Positions 54,765 to 63,954 are shown, counted from the stretch's first letter. The stretch is DNA of 64,000 bases from Pleomorphomonas carboxyditropha (GCF_002770725.1 NZ_NQVN01000012.1:62001-126000), one strand, 5' to 3'. The notes: generated by a model not told the origin, from the letters alone. Translations and numbers: made by a program.

Positions 54765-55358
54765 ATGCGCGCCAAGACCGATGAGAAGCGCAACGCCATC
54801 ATCGAAGCCGCATTGGCCGTGTTCGAGGAGGTGGGCTACCAGCGCGCCAGCATGGCGATGATCTCGGCCCGGCTCGGCGGCTCCAAGGCGACGCTCTACG
54901 GCTACTTCCAGTCCAAGGAGCTGTTGTTCGCCACCGCGGTGACCTCGGCGCTGGAGGAGGCCGGCGACGAGACCATGGCGGCGCTCGCCTCCGAAGGCGA
55001 CATCGCCTCGGTTCTCCGCCGCTACGGCCGGCTCTATCTGGATCTCGTCACCCGGCCGGAAATCCTCGCCATCCTGCGCACCGTGCTCAGCGAGGGCCAG
55101 AACTCCACCCTCGGCCGCGAGGTCTACGCGCTCGGCCCCCAGCGCGGCATCACCGGCCTCACCGAATTCCTGAAGGCGCGCGCCGCCGCCGGCGAAATCG
55201 ACCTCGCCTCGCCGGAAGTCGCCGCCCAGCACTTCAAGGGCCTCCTGGAAGCCGGCGTCACCGAACCACGCCTCTTCGGCCTCACCGACATCAGGGACAA
55301 GCGCGAGGCGGTCGACACGGCCGTCGCCGCCTTCATGCGGATTTACGGCAGATCCTGA
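54765..55358 (+). CDS. TetR/AcrR-family regulator of the efflux operon
   Basis: A 197-residue repressor. Helix-turn-helix at about 10-57 (RNAIIEAALAVFEEVGYQRA, MAMISARLGGSKATLYGYFQSKELL), then the ligand-binding domain of the AefR/TetR_C type (TRPEILAILRTVLSEGQ). Divergent from the NodT gene with a palindrome between. The ligand is probably a substrate of the pump. Confidence 0.9.
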   Translation: MRAKTDEKRNAIIEAALAVFEEVGYQRASMAMISARLGGSKATLYGYFQSKELLFATAVTSALEEAGDETMAALASEGDIASVLRRYGRLYLDLVTRPEILAILRTVLSEGQNSTLGREVYALGPQRGITGLTEFLKARAAAGEIDLASPEVAAQHFKGLLEAGVTEPRLFGLTDIRDKREAVDTAVAAFMRIYGRS

Positions 55359-55736
55359 CCGGCCTCCGCGTCCTTCGCAGGATACCCGACTTTATCATCC
55401 TGATGATCCGAACCGACCATTCTTGACTCCGCGTTGCGCGGAAAAGCGGCGCATCGTCACAGGCACGGCGACGTCTGCCGCCGTCTCTGTGCATTTCAAC
55501 ACTTAGTGACGGTTGACAAGCGCCCAAACTCTTTGTAGCTTCACATATGAAAAAACATTCTCACATATGAAATAGAGAGCAGCGGTTGCCGTCGAGGAGG
55601 GCAGTAACCACTTCCCTCTCGAAACCAAGTACAAGGCACATACGGGCGGTTGAATGACAGCGATGGCCGGAGGTCCATCGTGCTGATTGCGGATCCATGC
55701 GCAATTCGGAACAAAAATAAGTGGAGGAGACTACCC
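55359..55736. other. Intergenic region with the promoter of the ribose-type sugar operon
   Basis: About 380 bases. The first 140 hold nothing recognised. The promoter and twin operators at 55513-55570 are annotated separately. The remainder is leader to the short secreted ORF at 55737. Confidence 0.6.
55513..55572 (+). promoter_or_regulatory. Promoter with twin TTCACATATGAA operators
   Basis: TTGACA (55513-55518), 17 bases, TAGCTT (55536-55541). TTCACATATGAAA (55540-55552) and TCACATATGAAAT (55561-55573) follow, 20 bases apart centre to centre. The same site in inverted form, TTCATATGTGAA, lies before the isomerase-like gene at 60848. The IclR-family protein at 59811 is the likely repressor. 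Confidence 0.75.
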
Positions 55737-55964
55737 ATGAAACCGTCGCGTCTCTCCCCTGGCTTATGCCTGTTCGTGCCATCGACGCTGATTTCGTCGG
55801 CGTTGCTGGCGCAGGACTATAAGTGGCCGGACAAGATTCCATCGGAATCGACCGAGCTGATCCCGCAGGCCGCATCACCGGGCGTGTTCAAATTCACACA
55901 AAATATGATCGGCAGGCTCAAGAACGGCAACGACACGGCCGGTCTGGTGATGCACGCGGCATGA
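55737..55964 (+). CDS. Short ORF with a signal-peptide-like start
   Basis: A 75-residue frame with a good ribosome site (GTGGAGGAG) seven bases upstream. The first 25 residues look like a secretion signal (LCLFVPSTLISSALLAQ), followed by DYKWPDKIPSESTELIPQ and a polar tail. It sits directly after the operon promoter and 168 bases before the sugar-binding protein gene. It may be a small secreted protein or the remnant of a truncated binding protein. No family is recognised. Confidence 0.45.
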   Translation: MKPSRLSPGLCLFVPSTLISSALLAQDYKWPDKIPSESTELIPQAASPGVFKFTQNMIGRLKNGNDTAGLVMHAA

Positions 55965-56132
55965 CCGCGTCGCCGGCCGGCATCGCTCGTCATCCGGGAA
56001 ATCATCGAGGCGCCATCGCCGCGGTGGCGTCGAGCCGCCGCCGCCGAGGAGCGGCGGACCATGGAAACAAAGCCGATCGGCGAATGCCGGGCCGATCGAC
56101 GCGCACAACAAGACCGGCAATGGAGGAAACCC

Positions 56133-57203
56133 ATGTTGACCAAGTGCCTTCGCAACACGATTGCCGCCCTGGCAATCCCGCTCCTGTTCGGCGCGGCGCC
56201 CGCCATGGCGTCCAAGGACAAGCCGGTGATCGGCGTCGTCGTGCCGACGCTGGCCGCGCAGTTCTGGAACAACTACGTCGACTTCATGAAGAAGGGCGCC
56301 GCCGACCTCGGCGTCGAGCTCGTCGTGCTCAACGCCGACAACAAGCCGGACCAGATGGTGAAGTCGCTGGAGGATCTCGTCGCCCGTCCGGCCGACGGCA
56401 TCATCTTCACCCCCTACTGGGCCACCGCCACGCGCGGCCTGACCCTCGCCAAGGACGCCGGCATCCCGGTGATCCTCACCGACACCTATCCGGACTATCC
56501 GCCGCAGACCGATCGCTTCCCGAACTATCTCGCCTTCGTCGGCCCGAGCGACCAGGACGCCGGCCGCCAGATGGCCGAGGCGCTGTTCGCCGCCATGAGC
56601 CCGGACGCCAACGGCAAGAAGGTGATCGGCGTCGTCAACGGCACCGCCGGCACGTCGGTCGCCATCGACCGCCGCAAGGGCCTGGAGGATGCCCTGAAGG
56701 ACCATCCCGAGGTGGTGGTGGCCGGCGAGGTCGACGGCAACTTCGTCCGCGACACGTCGCAGACCGTGTTCGAATCGCTCTACCAGGGCCACCCCGACAT
56801 CAAGGGCGTCTGGGCGGCCAACGGCGGCACCGCTACCGGCGTGATGACGGCGCTGAAGAATGCCGGCAAGCAGCCGGGCAAGGACATTTTCGTCGTCGCC
56901 ATGGACCTCAACCCCGAGAATGTCGACGCCGTCGAGAGCGGCGACCTGTTGTTCGACATCGGCGGTCACTGGCTGCAGGGCGGCTTCGCGCTGGTCATGC
57001 TCTACGATGAGATCAAGGGCATCGACCTGCCGAAGGAGCAGGACAGCGTCAAGCTGAAGCTGCTGCCCGTCACCAAGGACACGGTGGCGCAGTTCAAGGC
57101 CGACTTCCCCGAGGGCGTGCCGCCCTACGACTTCAAGGCCCATTCGCGCGCCTACACGCCGGATGCCCCGGCCGCCGCCTTCGAGCTGACCTACAGCAAG
57201 TAA
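56133..57203 (+). CDS. Sugar ABC transporter substrate-binding protein (ribose/RbsB type)
   Basis: A 356-residue periplasmic protein. Signal peptide 1-27 (ending APAMAS), then Peripla_BP_4: VIGVVVPTLAAQFWNNYVDF, LNADNKPDQMVKSLEDLVARPADGI, and VWAANGGTATGVMTALKNAG. TGGAGGAAAC precedes the ATG. Ligand probably a pentose, hexose or related polyol, to be linked with the isomerase-like enzyme at 60902. Confidence 0.92.
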   Translation: MLTKCLRNTIAALAIPLLFGAAPAMASKDKPVIGVVVPTLAAQFWNNYVDFMKKGAADLGVELVVLNADNKPDQMVKSLEDLVARPADGIIFTPYWATATRGLTLAKDAGIPVILTDTYPDYPPQTDRFPNYLAFVGPSDQDAGRQMAEALFAAMSPDANGKKVIGVVNGTAGTSVAIDRRKGLEDALKDHPEVVVAGEVDGNFVRDTSQTVFESLYQGHPDIKGVWAANGGTATGVMTALKNAGKQPGKDIFVVAMDLNPENVDAVESGDLLFDIGGHWLQGGFALVMLYDEIKGIDLPKEQDSVKLKLLPVTKDTVAQFKADFPEGVPPYDFKAHSRAYTPDAPAAAFELTYSK

Positions 57204-57214
57204 GCGTCTCAGCC

Positions 57215-57239
57215 GCGCCCGCGGTCCGCCCGCGGGCGC
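57215..57239 (+). terminator. Strong stem-loop after the sugar-binding protein gene
   Basis: GCGCCCGCGG and CCGCGGGCGC pair perfectly around TCCGC, 12 bases after the stop and 25 bases before the ATPase gene. No U-run: a message-stabilising hairpin that favours binding-protein expression. Confidence 0.65.
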
Positions 57240-57263
57240 GCCCACCCATTGCGGACGAATGCC

Positions 57264-58742
57264 GTGCAGATAGTCGCCAACACCATTTCGCGCACCTTCG
57301 GCAGCACGCGGGCGCTGGTCGACGTGTCCGTCACGCTCGACGGCGGCGCCATTCACGCGCTGGTCGGCGAGAACGGCGCCGGCAAGTCGACCCTGCTCAA
57401 GATACTGGGCGGCGCCGAACGGCCGGATGCCGGCGTCATGACCATCGACGGCGCGCCCTACGCCCCGGCCTCGCTCGGCGAAGCGGTGGCCCACGGCGTC
57501 GGGCTGGTCTTCCAGGAAATCACCATCAACACGTCGCTGACGGTGGCCGAAAACATCCTGGTCGGCCAGTTGCGCCGCTTCCGGCGCGGCGGCCTCCTGA
57601 CCGAACGGGCCATGGCCCGGCGCGCCCAGGAGCTGCTCGACAGCTTTTCGGCCGACATTTCCGTCAACCGGCCGCTCGCCTCGCTCGATCTCGGTCAGTG
57701 GAAGTGCATCGAGATCGCCCGCGCCCTGTCGACCCGACCGCGGGCGATCTTCTTCGACGAATCCACCGCCTTCCTCAACCATCGCGAGGTCGACGTGGTG
57801 CTGACCGCCATGCGCGCCCTGAAGTCGCAGGGCCTCGCCGTCGCCTTCGTGTCGCACCACCTCGCCGAAGTCGGCGCCATCGCCGACCGGCTGACCATCC
57901 TGAAGGACGGGCACAAGGTCGGCGACTTCGAGGCCGGCGAACTCGACCGCGAGGAAATCCAGAGCCGCATGGTCGGCCGCGACATGTCCAAGGGCATCTA
58001 TCCGCCGCGCGGCGAACGGGCCGACGGTCCGGCGGTCCTCAGCCTCCACGGGGTCGGCGCCGGGCCGCGCCTCGCGCCGCTGTCGCTCACCGTGCGCCAG
58101 GGCGAGATCGTCGGCGTCGCCGGCCTCAAGGGTGCCGGCGGCGAACGGCTGCTGGAGGTCGTGGCCGGCGTCGAGCGGATCCGCAGCGGCGAGATTCGCA
58201 TCGGCAGCCACACCGGCGCCGCCCGCTCGCCGGCCGAGGGCTGGCAGAAAGGCGTCGCCTACCTGCCGGGCGACCGCACCGCCGAGGGCGCCATCGTCGG
58301 CGCCAGCGTGCTCGACAATCTGGTGATGGCCCGGCCGCCGCGGCGCGGCCCCTGGTTCGACCGGCGGCGGGCCGGCGAGCTGGCGTCGAACATGATCGCC
58401 AGGCTGCGCATCAAGACGGCGTCGGTCCGGGCGCCGATGACCTCGCTGAGCGGCGGCAACCTTCAGAAGGTGGTGCTCGGCAAATGCCTCGCCGCCGAAC
58501 CGCGCCTCCTGCTGCTCAACAATCCGACCCGCGGCGTCGACGTCGGCGCCCGCCTGGAAATCTACCGGTCGCTGCGCGAGTCGGCGGCCAAAGGCCTGGC
58601 CATTCTCCTGGTCAGCGAGGACCTGAACGAGCTGATCGGCCTCAGCGACCGCATCCTGGTGATGCGGGCGGGGACCGTGACCGCCGAGATCGAAGACCCG
58701 TCGAGAGCCACCGAGGACGCTCTCATCCGGCACATGACATGA
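57264..58742 (+). CDS. Sugar ABC transporter ATP-binding protein (RbsA/XylG type)
   Basis: A 492-residue ATPase with two fused ABC domains. The first has Walker A GENGAGKS at residues 35-42. The second begins about 250, with a degenerate Walker A (AGLKGAGGERLLE) and signature LSGGNLQKVVLGKCLA, as is normal for the RbsA class. In the first domain the signature is replaced by LASLDLGQWKCIEIARAL and Walker B by IFFDESTAFLN. The GTG at 57264 and a TTG at 57249 are both possible starts; neither has a strong ribosome site. Confidence 0.9.
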   Translation: MQIVANTISRTFGSTRALVDVSVTLDGGAIHALVGENGAGKSTLLKILGGAERPDAGVMTIDGAPYAPASLGEAVAHGVGLVFQEITINTSLTVAENILVGQLRRFRRGGLLTERAMARRAQELLDSFSADISVNRPLASLDLGQWKCIEIARALSTRPRAIFFDESTAFLNHREVDVVLTAMRALKSQGLAVAFVSHHLAEVGAIADRLTILKDGHKVGDFEAGELDREEIQSRMVGRDMSKGIYPPRGERADGPAVLSLHGVGAGPRLAPLSLTVRQGEIVGVAGLKGAGGERLLEVVAGVERIRSGEIRIGSHTGAARSPAEGWQKGVAYLPGDRTAEGAIVGASVLDNLVMARPPRRGPWFDRRRAGELASNMIARLRIKTASVRAPMTSLSGGNLQKVVLGKCLAAEPRLLLLNNPTRGVDVGARLEIYRSLRESAAKGLAILLVSEDLNELIGLSDRILVMRAGTVTAEIEDPSRATEDALIRHMT

Positions 58743-58752
58743 GGACCCCAGA

Positions 58753-59709
58753 ATGAAACTCTCGCAGACCCGGTCGCTGACGACGGACGACGTCCGGCGG
58801 CTGTTCCCCATCATGTTGCTGATCGTGCTGTGCGCGGCCTTCGCGCTCACCTCGTCGAGGTTCCTGCAATTCAACAACCTGATGATCGTCGCCCAGCAGG
58901 CGGTGGTGCTGCTGGTCGCCGCACTCGGCATGACCTTCGTCATCATCGCCGGCTCGATCGACCTGTCGGTCGGCGCCATCGTGGCGCTGTCGGCGCTGGT
59001 GGCCGCCGTGACGGCGGGCAGCATCGGCGTGTTCGCCGTCGTGCCGGCCTGCATCGTCGGCCTTCTGAGCGGCCTCATCAACGGGGTGGTCGTCGCCAGG
59101 GGCAAGGTGCCCTCGTTCATCGTCACGCTCGGCACCATGGTGGTCTACCGCGGCGTCGTGCTCTACTTCACCCGCGGCGCGCCGATCTCCATCGAGGACG
59201 AGTCCTTCCTGACGGTCTATTCGGGCCGCAGCCTGTCGGTTCCCCATTCGGTTCTGATCGCCATCGGCGTCATCGCCGTCACGGCCGTGGTGCTCAACCT
59301 GACGGTGTTCGGCCGCGAGGTGCGGGCCATCGGCGGCGGCGAGCGCATCGCCTTTCTGACCGGCATCAAGGTGGAGCGGGTGAAGATCGCCGTGTTCGGC
59401 CTGGTCGGTCTGCTCTGCGGTCTGGCCGGCCTGTTGCAGGCGGCGCGATCGATGGCCGCCACCGCTCAGTTGGGCGAAGGGCTGGAACTCGACGCCATCG
59501 CCGCCGTGGTGGTCGGCGGCACGCCGCTCACCGGCGGCGTCGGCTCCATTCAGGGCACCATTCTCGGCGCCCTGATCATCACCATCCTGTCCAACGGCAT
59601 GAACATCATCGGCCTCGACCCCTATTTCCAGAACATCATCAAGGGACTGGTGCTGATCCTCTCGGTGTTCGTCACCATCGACCGCAAGAAGATCGGCATC
59701 ATCAAGTAA
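58753..59709 (+). CDS. Sugar ABC transporter permease (RbsC type)
   Basis: A 318-residue permease of the BPD_transp_2 family with eight to ten spans. Family marks: GMTFVIIAGSIDLSVGAIVAL (about 56-76), VPSFIVTLGTMVVYRG, and GGTPLTGGVGSIQGTILGALII (about 256-277). Lies 10 bases after the ATPase gene. Confidence 0.92.
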   Translation: MKLSQTRSLTTDDVRRLFPIMLLIVLCAAFALTSSRFLQFNNLMIVAQQAVVLLVAALGMTFVIIAGSIDLSVGAIVALSALVAAVTAGSIGVFAVVPACIVGLLSGLINGVVVARGKVPSFIVTLGTMVVYRGVVLYFTRGAPISIEDESFLTVYSGRSLSVPHSVLIAIGVIAVTAVVLNLTVFGREVRAIGGGERIAFLTGIKVERVKIAVFGLVGLLCGLAGLLQAARSMAATAQLGEGLELDAIAAVVVGGTPLTGGVGSIQGTILGALIITILSNGMNIIGLDPYFQNIIKGLVLILSVFVTIDRKKIGIIK

Positions 59710-59810
59710 GGGGAAGCGTCGTGACCCATCGGCAAACGGCAGGCGGCGATCGCGTCCGGGCACGCGCCGCCGTCATCGGCAGAGGCTGCGCCGGCGCGTC
59801 CGGCCGTCGC

Positions 59811-60611
59811 TCACGGGCGCGGATAGCTGCCGGCGTAGCCCATCAGCGTCGAAACCTCCCGGGCGATGGCCAGCACCGATGCGACGATGTGGTCGCGCCT
59901 GGCCTTGTCCTGGTACTGCTCGACATGGCCGGTGACGCCGAGGGCGCCGACGCAGCGATCGTGGCTGTCCCAGATGGCACCGGCGACGCAGCCGATGCCG
60001 CGGGCGAACTCCTCGATGTCGGTGGCGTAGCCCTGCTGGCGCGACTGGCCGATGGCTTCGGTCAGCGCCTTGGCGTCGCAGATGGTGTTCCTGGTCTTCC
60101 GCTGGAGATTTTCGGGAACCAGCACGTCCTCGAGCTCGCCGGGCGTCAGGTAGGAACAGATGATCTTGCCGGCGGCGCTGACGTTGATCGGGATGTAGCT
60201 GTGCAGCGGCGCGACGATCGACACCGGCTCCTTCGGCAGCGCCTGCTCGATGTACATCACCGAGCCGGCCTTGAGGATGGCGAGCTGCGCCGTCTGCCCC
60301 GTGCGCTCGGCAAGGTCGAGCAAGGGCATGCGCGCCACCGAATGGAGCGAGTGGTTGAGCTGGTAGAACTGGACCAGTTGGAAGAGCTTGTTGCCCGGCT
60401 GGTAGAACTGCTGCGACAGGTTGATCTCGTCGAGATAGCCGCGCTGCACCAGCGTCTTGATCAGGCGGAAGGCCGAGGCCGAGGGAATCGACAGCGCCTT
60501 GGAAAGCTCCTTCATGCTGACCGGCTGGCTGGCTTCCACGACGTATTCCAGCACGCTCAGTCCCCGATCGAGGGCGGGGGCGTCCGAGGTGACTTCCGGA
60601 TTGGCGTTCAT
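59811..60611 (-). CDS. IclR-family transcriptional regulator of the ribose-type operon
   Basis: A 266-residue regulator. Helix-turn-helix at about 15-75 (RGLSVLEYVVEASQPVSMKE, SIPSASAFRLIKTLVQRGYL) and the IclR effector domain (about 85-260). The ATG at 60611 was preferred to one at 60680, whose added residues are arginine-rich and unlike the family. It is convergent to the transporter genes and divergent from the isomerase-like gene; the TTCATATGTGAA palindromes before both units are the likely operators. Confidence 0.88.
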   Translation of the reverse strand: MNANPEVTSDAPALDRGLSVLEYVVEASQPVSMKELSKALSIPSASAFRLIKTLVQRGYLDEINLSQQFYQPGNKLFQLVQFYQLNHSLHSVARMPLLDLAERTGQTAQLAILKAGSVMYIEQALPKEPVSIVAPLHSYIPINVSAAGKIICSYLTPGELEDVLVPENLQRKTRNTICDAKALTEAIGQSRQQGYATDIEEFARGIGCVAGAIWDSHDRCVGALGVTGHVEQYQDKARRDHIVASVLAIAREVSTLMGYAGSYPRP

Positions 60612-60847
60612 TTGACGTTGTTCCCTCTGCGCCCTGGAAGGGCGACTACCCGACGCTCCCGCCCGGCGCGATTCAATCACAGATACCAGCCACTTGCCTG
60701 CGATGCACCGTCAATCGACCGCGGCGGCGGGGCCTTTGCCGGCTATCCGGCAGCGGCCGGATCGCAACCCTCTCGCGCAGCATCCGCCGGACTTCACCGG
60801 CGAAGCCGATACCGATGAACGTCGATGGAGTCTATTCCGATTTCATA

Positions 60848-60859
60848 TTCATATGTGAA
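60848..60859. promoter_or_regulatory. IclR-type operator before the isomerase-like gene
   Basis: TTCATATGTGAA, the exact inverse of the sites at 55540 and 55561, 42 bases before the start of the next gene. A second TTTCATAT precedes it at 60841. Confidence 0.7.
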
Positions 60860-60901
60860 ATATCTTTTTCATTAGCGAAAAGCAAGAACCAGGAGGAAAC
60901 A

Positions 60902-62314
60902 ATGGTTAGCAGGCCGAAAATCGGCATCATCGGCTTCTCCGACGGAGAGCCGGCGGTTCACGAACAGCTCAAGGCGATCGTGCAGAAGCAGGTGGATTCC
61001 ATCGTCGCCGAGGTGAACGCCCTAGACGTGATGGATCTCGTCACGGCTTCGACGCTGGTCAATTCGCCGGCGACGGCGAAGACCACCGCCCTCGAAATGA
61101 TCGCCCAGGGCGTCGACGGCGTCATCTTCTCCTACGGCGTCTTTTCCTTCCCGAACTTCTCGGCGATCGCCGCGCAGTTCCTGAAGATGCCCTGCCTGCT
61201 GATGGCCAATCTCAATCCGGACTGGCCGGGCATGGTGTCGATGCTGGCGAGCGGCGGCGCGCTCAACCAGCTCGGCATCCAGCATTTCCGGGCGGCCGGC
61301 GACATCCACGACCCGGAAGTGCGCGACAAGGTCGTCAGCTTCGCCCGCTCTGCCCATGTCGTCGGCAAGCTGCGCGGCTCGACCTACGGACTGGTCGGCG
61401 GCCGCAGCCTCGGCATGTACAGCGCCACCGTCAGCATGCAGGACTGGCAGCAGAAGTTCGGCATCGACGTCGAGCACGTCGACCAGTCGGAAATCGTCCG
61501 GCTGGCCGAGGAAGTGCCGGCCGACAAGGTCGAGAAGGCTTTCGCCTGGCTCACCGAGAACGTCAAGGAGATCAGGTACGACGGCGTCCAGTTGACGCCC
61601 GACAAGCTCAAGCGCCAGATCCGCCACTACGAGGCGACCAAGCGGCTGGCCGCCGAGAAGAGCCTCGATTTCGTCGGCGTCAAATGCCACTACGAGCTCA
61701 GCCGGCACCATTGCACCCAGTGCATCAGCGCCGCCTTCATGAACGATCCCTACGACTGGGACGGCCCCAAGGAGCCGATGGCCTTCGCCTGCGAAGCCGA
61801 CTCCGACGCCGGCCTGACCATGCAGATCCTGAAGCTTTTGACCGACAGTCCGGTGCTGTTCATGGACGTCCGTCACTGGGACGCCGAGCGCGGCGTCATG
61901 GTGTTCTGCAACTGCGGCTCGGAATCGACCTACTACGCGACCGGCAGCGACGACTACAAGGCCAACCTCGGGAAGACGACGCTCTACCCCGCCCTCGGCA
62001 TCTATTCGGGCGGCGGTTGCCACGTCAATCTGATGACGCACGCCGGCAAGGCCACCATCGCCCGCCTCTGCCGCAAGAACGGCGCCTATCGCATGACCAT
62101 GTTCGACGCCGAATTCGTCGAGCTGCCGGACGAGGTGATGAAGGAGACCACCGAGGAGTGGCCGCACGTCTTCGCCAAGCTGCCGTTCGACTATCGGAAG
62201 TTCATCGACAAGTTCGACGCCAACCACTGCCACGCGGTCTACGGCAGCCACATCGAGGATATCTCGAAGGTCTGCGCCATGCTCGGCATCGAGCTCGACA
62301 TTCTCTCCGCCTGA
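60902..62314 (+). CDS. L-fucose/L-arabinose isomerase-like protein
   Basis: A 470-residue protein of the FucI/AraA fold. The N-terminal part (KIGIIGFSDGEPAVHEQ, VDGVIFSYGVFSFPNF) and the glutamate-containing GGRSLGMYSA, then FVGVKCHYELSRHHCTQC and AFACEADSDAGLTMQ (metal-site Glu and Asp) and a C-terminal GGGCHVNLMTHAGKATIARL. It probably converts an aldose brought in by the transporter to a ketose, but members of this group also act as other sugar isomerases. AGGAGGAAAC precedes the ATG. Adjacent IclR gene and shared operator confirm the link. Confidence 0.82.
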   Translation: MVSRPKIGIIGFSDGEPAVHEQLKAIVQKQVDSIVAEVNALDVMDLVTASTLVNSPATAKTTALEMIAQGVDGVIFSYGVFSFPNFSAIAAQFLKMPCLLMANLNPDWPGMVSMLASGGALNQLGIQHFRAAGDIHDPEVRDKVVSFARSAHVVGKLRGSTYGLVGGRSLGMYSATVSMQDWQQKFGIDVEHVDQSEIVRLAEEVPADKVEKAFAWLTENVKEIRYDGVQLTPDKLKRQIRHYEATKRLAAEKSLDFVGVKCHYELSRHHCTQCISAAFMNDPYDWDGPKEPMAFACEADSDAGLTMQILKLLTDSPVLFMDVRHWDAERGVMVFCNCGSESTYYATGSDDYKANLGKTTLYPALGIYSGGGCHVNLMTHAGKATIARLCRKNGAYRMTMFDAEFVELPDEVMKETTEEWPHVFAKLPFDYRKFIDKFDANHCHAVYGSHIEDISKVCAMLGIELDILSA

Positions 62315-62315
62315 A

Positions 62316-62430
62316 GCATCCGCCCGAAAAGTTGCAGGCTTTTCGGACCAAGCGGATGCGTGAAACAAAAACCTGACGCATCCGCCCGAAAAGTTGCAGA
62401 CTTTTCGGACCAAGCGGATGCGTGAAACAA
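62316..62430. repeat. Two tandem copies of a 53-bp palindromic element
   Basis: Copies at 62316-62368 and 62378-62430 differ by one base. Each is a hairpin with arms GCATCCGC...CCGAAAAGT and ACTTTTCGG...GCGGATGC, followed by GTGAAACAA. The period is 62 bases. They lie just after the isomerase-like gene, where they may act as transcription stops or message ends. Elements of this design are common extragenic palindromes in rhizobia. Confidence 0.85.
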
Positions 62431-62555
62431 GACCAACGCGATCCGACCGGCTCCACCCGGCCGGATCGTTCTTTTCAAGGAGCCTCTTCCCCGTTTGCCT
62501 CGACGCAGCCGCGTGATTACATCAGCGGCAGCTTCTATCGGCAGCCGGAGACAGC

Positions 62556-63014
62556 ATGACCGCAACCGACGCGCCGCGACGCGGCATTCCCATGGGATCG
62601 ATCGACGAGGACAACATCCGCGCGCTGGTCCATGGCTTCTACGGCAAGGTGATGGCCGATCCGGACCTTGCCGCCATCTTCGGCCGCGAGATCGAGAAAA
62701 ACCAGTGGCCTGCCCACTTGGAGAAAATGTGCGCCTTCTGGTCGTCGGTGCTGCTGCGCTCGGGCCGCTACGACGGCCGGCCGATGCGGCCGCACCTCAT
62801 GATCCCCGACATCGAGGACCGGCATTTTCAGCGCTGGCTGACGCTGTTCGCCGAAACGGCGCGTCGGGTGTTCGACGAGCGCGATGCCAACGGCGTCATC
62901 GCCACCGCCGAGCGCATCGGCCACAACTTCCGCCTCGCCCGCGCCCAGAACCGGGGGCTGGACAGCACCGGCCTCGAGATGATCCGCGCCGAGCCGGCCG
63001 GTGATATGGCATAG
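62556..63014 (+). CDS. Group III truncated haemoglobin
   Basis: A 152-residue globin of the truncated type III class: DEDNIRALVHGFYGKVMADPDLAAIFG (helices A-C), WPAHLEKMCAFWSSVLLRSGRYDGRPMRPHL (helix E region with the PMxxHL that is characteristic), and the heme-proximal His in FQRWLTLFAETA/RIGHNFRLA. Such globins bind oxygen or nitric oxide; physiological roles vary. It stands alone between the repeats and the kinase gene. Confidence 0.88.
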   Translation: MTATDAPRRGIPMGSIDEDNIRALVHGFYGKVMADPDLAAIFGREIEKNQWPAHLEKMCAFWSSVLLRSGRYDGRPMRPHLMIPDIEDRHFQRWLTLFAETARRVFDERDANGVIATAERIGHNFRLARAQNRGLDSTGLEMIRAEPAGDMA

Positions 63015-63072
63015 CCGCGGGTCCGCTCGCCCCCCCGAGAACCGCACGCTCTTCCCGGACATGCCTGGCCCG

Positions 63073-63954
63073 TCAGCGTTCGTTCTCGGGGGTCGCCACC
63101 AGTTTGGCGGCGGCGGCGTTTGCCGCTTCGAGTGCCACGCGTATGCCTTTGCCCTGCGCCAGCCCGGCCGCCAGGACGCCGATGAACTCGTCGCCGGCGC
63201 CGTGGGTGCTGACCAGCCTGACCGGTATTGCCGGCAGGGCGTAGGGCGCTTCGCCGGCGCCCGCATAGACCAGTCCGTCGCCGCCGAGCGTCACCACGAC
63301 GTGGGGGAACCGTCCGGCGAGTTCGGCGGCAACCGCCAGCGCGTCGGACGGGCCGGCGACCGCCCGGCCCGACACGTCGGCGGCCTCGACGGCGTTGACC
63401 ACCAATATGTCGATCTGGCGCTGCAGGGCGTCGGACAGCGGCCGGGCCGGCGCGGCGTTGAGCAGGACGCGGCCGCCGGCCGCCCGCGCCGCGGCGGCGA
63501 TGGCGGCGTTGGCAGCGTCCGGAACCTCGTTCTGCAGCACCAGCACGCCGGTCCGGGCGAGAAGATCGGCCGCGGCGGCGACATCGGCCTCGCCGAGCGA
63601 CAGATTGGCGCCGGAGACGATCACCGCGCCATAGTCGCCGTCGGCGTCGAAGATCGCCACCGACATGCCGCTGCCGGCCGAGCCGAGGGTGCGCACGCGG
63701 CTCCGGTCGACGCCGCGCCTGTCGAGATTGGCGACAAGCGCCCGGCCGAAGTCGTCGTCGCCGACCGCGCCGATCATCGCGGCGGGAACACCGGCCCGGG
63801 CCGCCGCCACCGCCTGGTTGCCGCCCTTGCCGCCGCATTTCGGAAACCAGGCCGAGCCGGCCAGCGTCTCGCCCTTGCGCGGGCGGTCGGGGCTGTCGAC
63901 CATGATGTCGTAGTGAAGGCTTCCGAAGACGGTCACGAGCGGCCTGGCGGTCAT
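63073..63954 (-). CDS. PfkB-family carbohydrate kinase (ribokinase-like)
   Basis: A 293-residue kinase. The N-terminal signature CGGKGGNQAVAAARAG (about 40-55) and the C-terminal THGAGDEFIGVLAAGL with the catalytic Asp in GAGD (about 251) are both present. Phosphorylates a sugar, most often ribose, deoxyribose or a nucleoside. The ATG overlaps an upstream TGA (ATGA), so an operon continues leftwards from beyond the window end. Confidence 0.9.
   Translation of the reverse strand: MTARPLVTVFGSLHYDIMVDSPDRPRKGETLAGSAWFPKCGGKGGNQAVAAARAGVPAAMIGAVGDDDFGRALVANLDRRGVDRSRVRTLGSAGSGMSVAIFDADGDYGAVIVSGANLSLGEADVAAAADLLARTGVLVLQNEVPDAANAAIAAAARAAGGRVLLNAAPARPLSDALQRQIDILVVNAVEAADVSGRAVAGPSDALAVAAELAGRFPHVVVTLGGDGLVYAGAGEAPYALPAIPVRLVSTHGAGDEFIGVLAAGLAQGKGIRVALEAANAAAAKLVATPENER

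Noticed and set aside
55875-59138. A 1087-codon open frame on the minus strand
   Set aside because: Antisense to the sugar-binding protein, ATPase and permease genes, which have full domain signatures. Low-complexity composition and no ribosome site.
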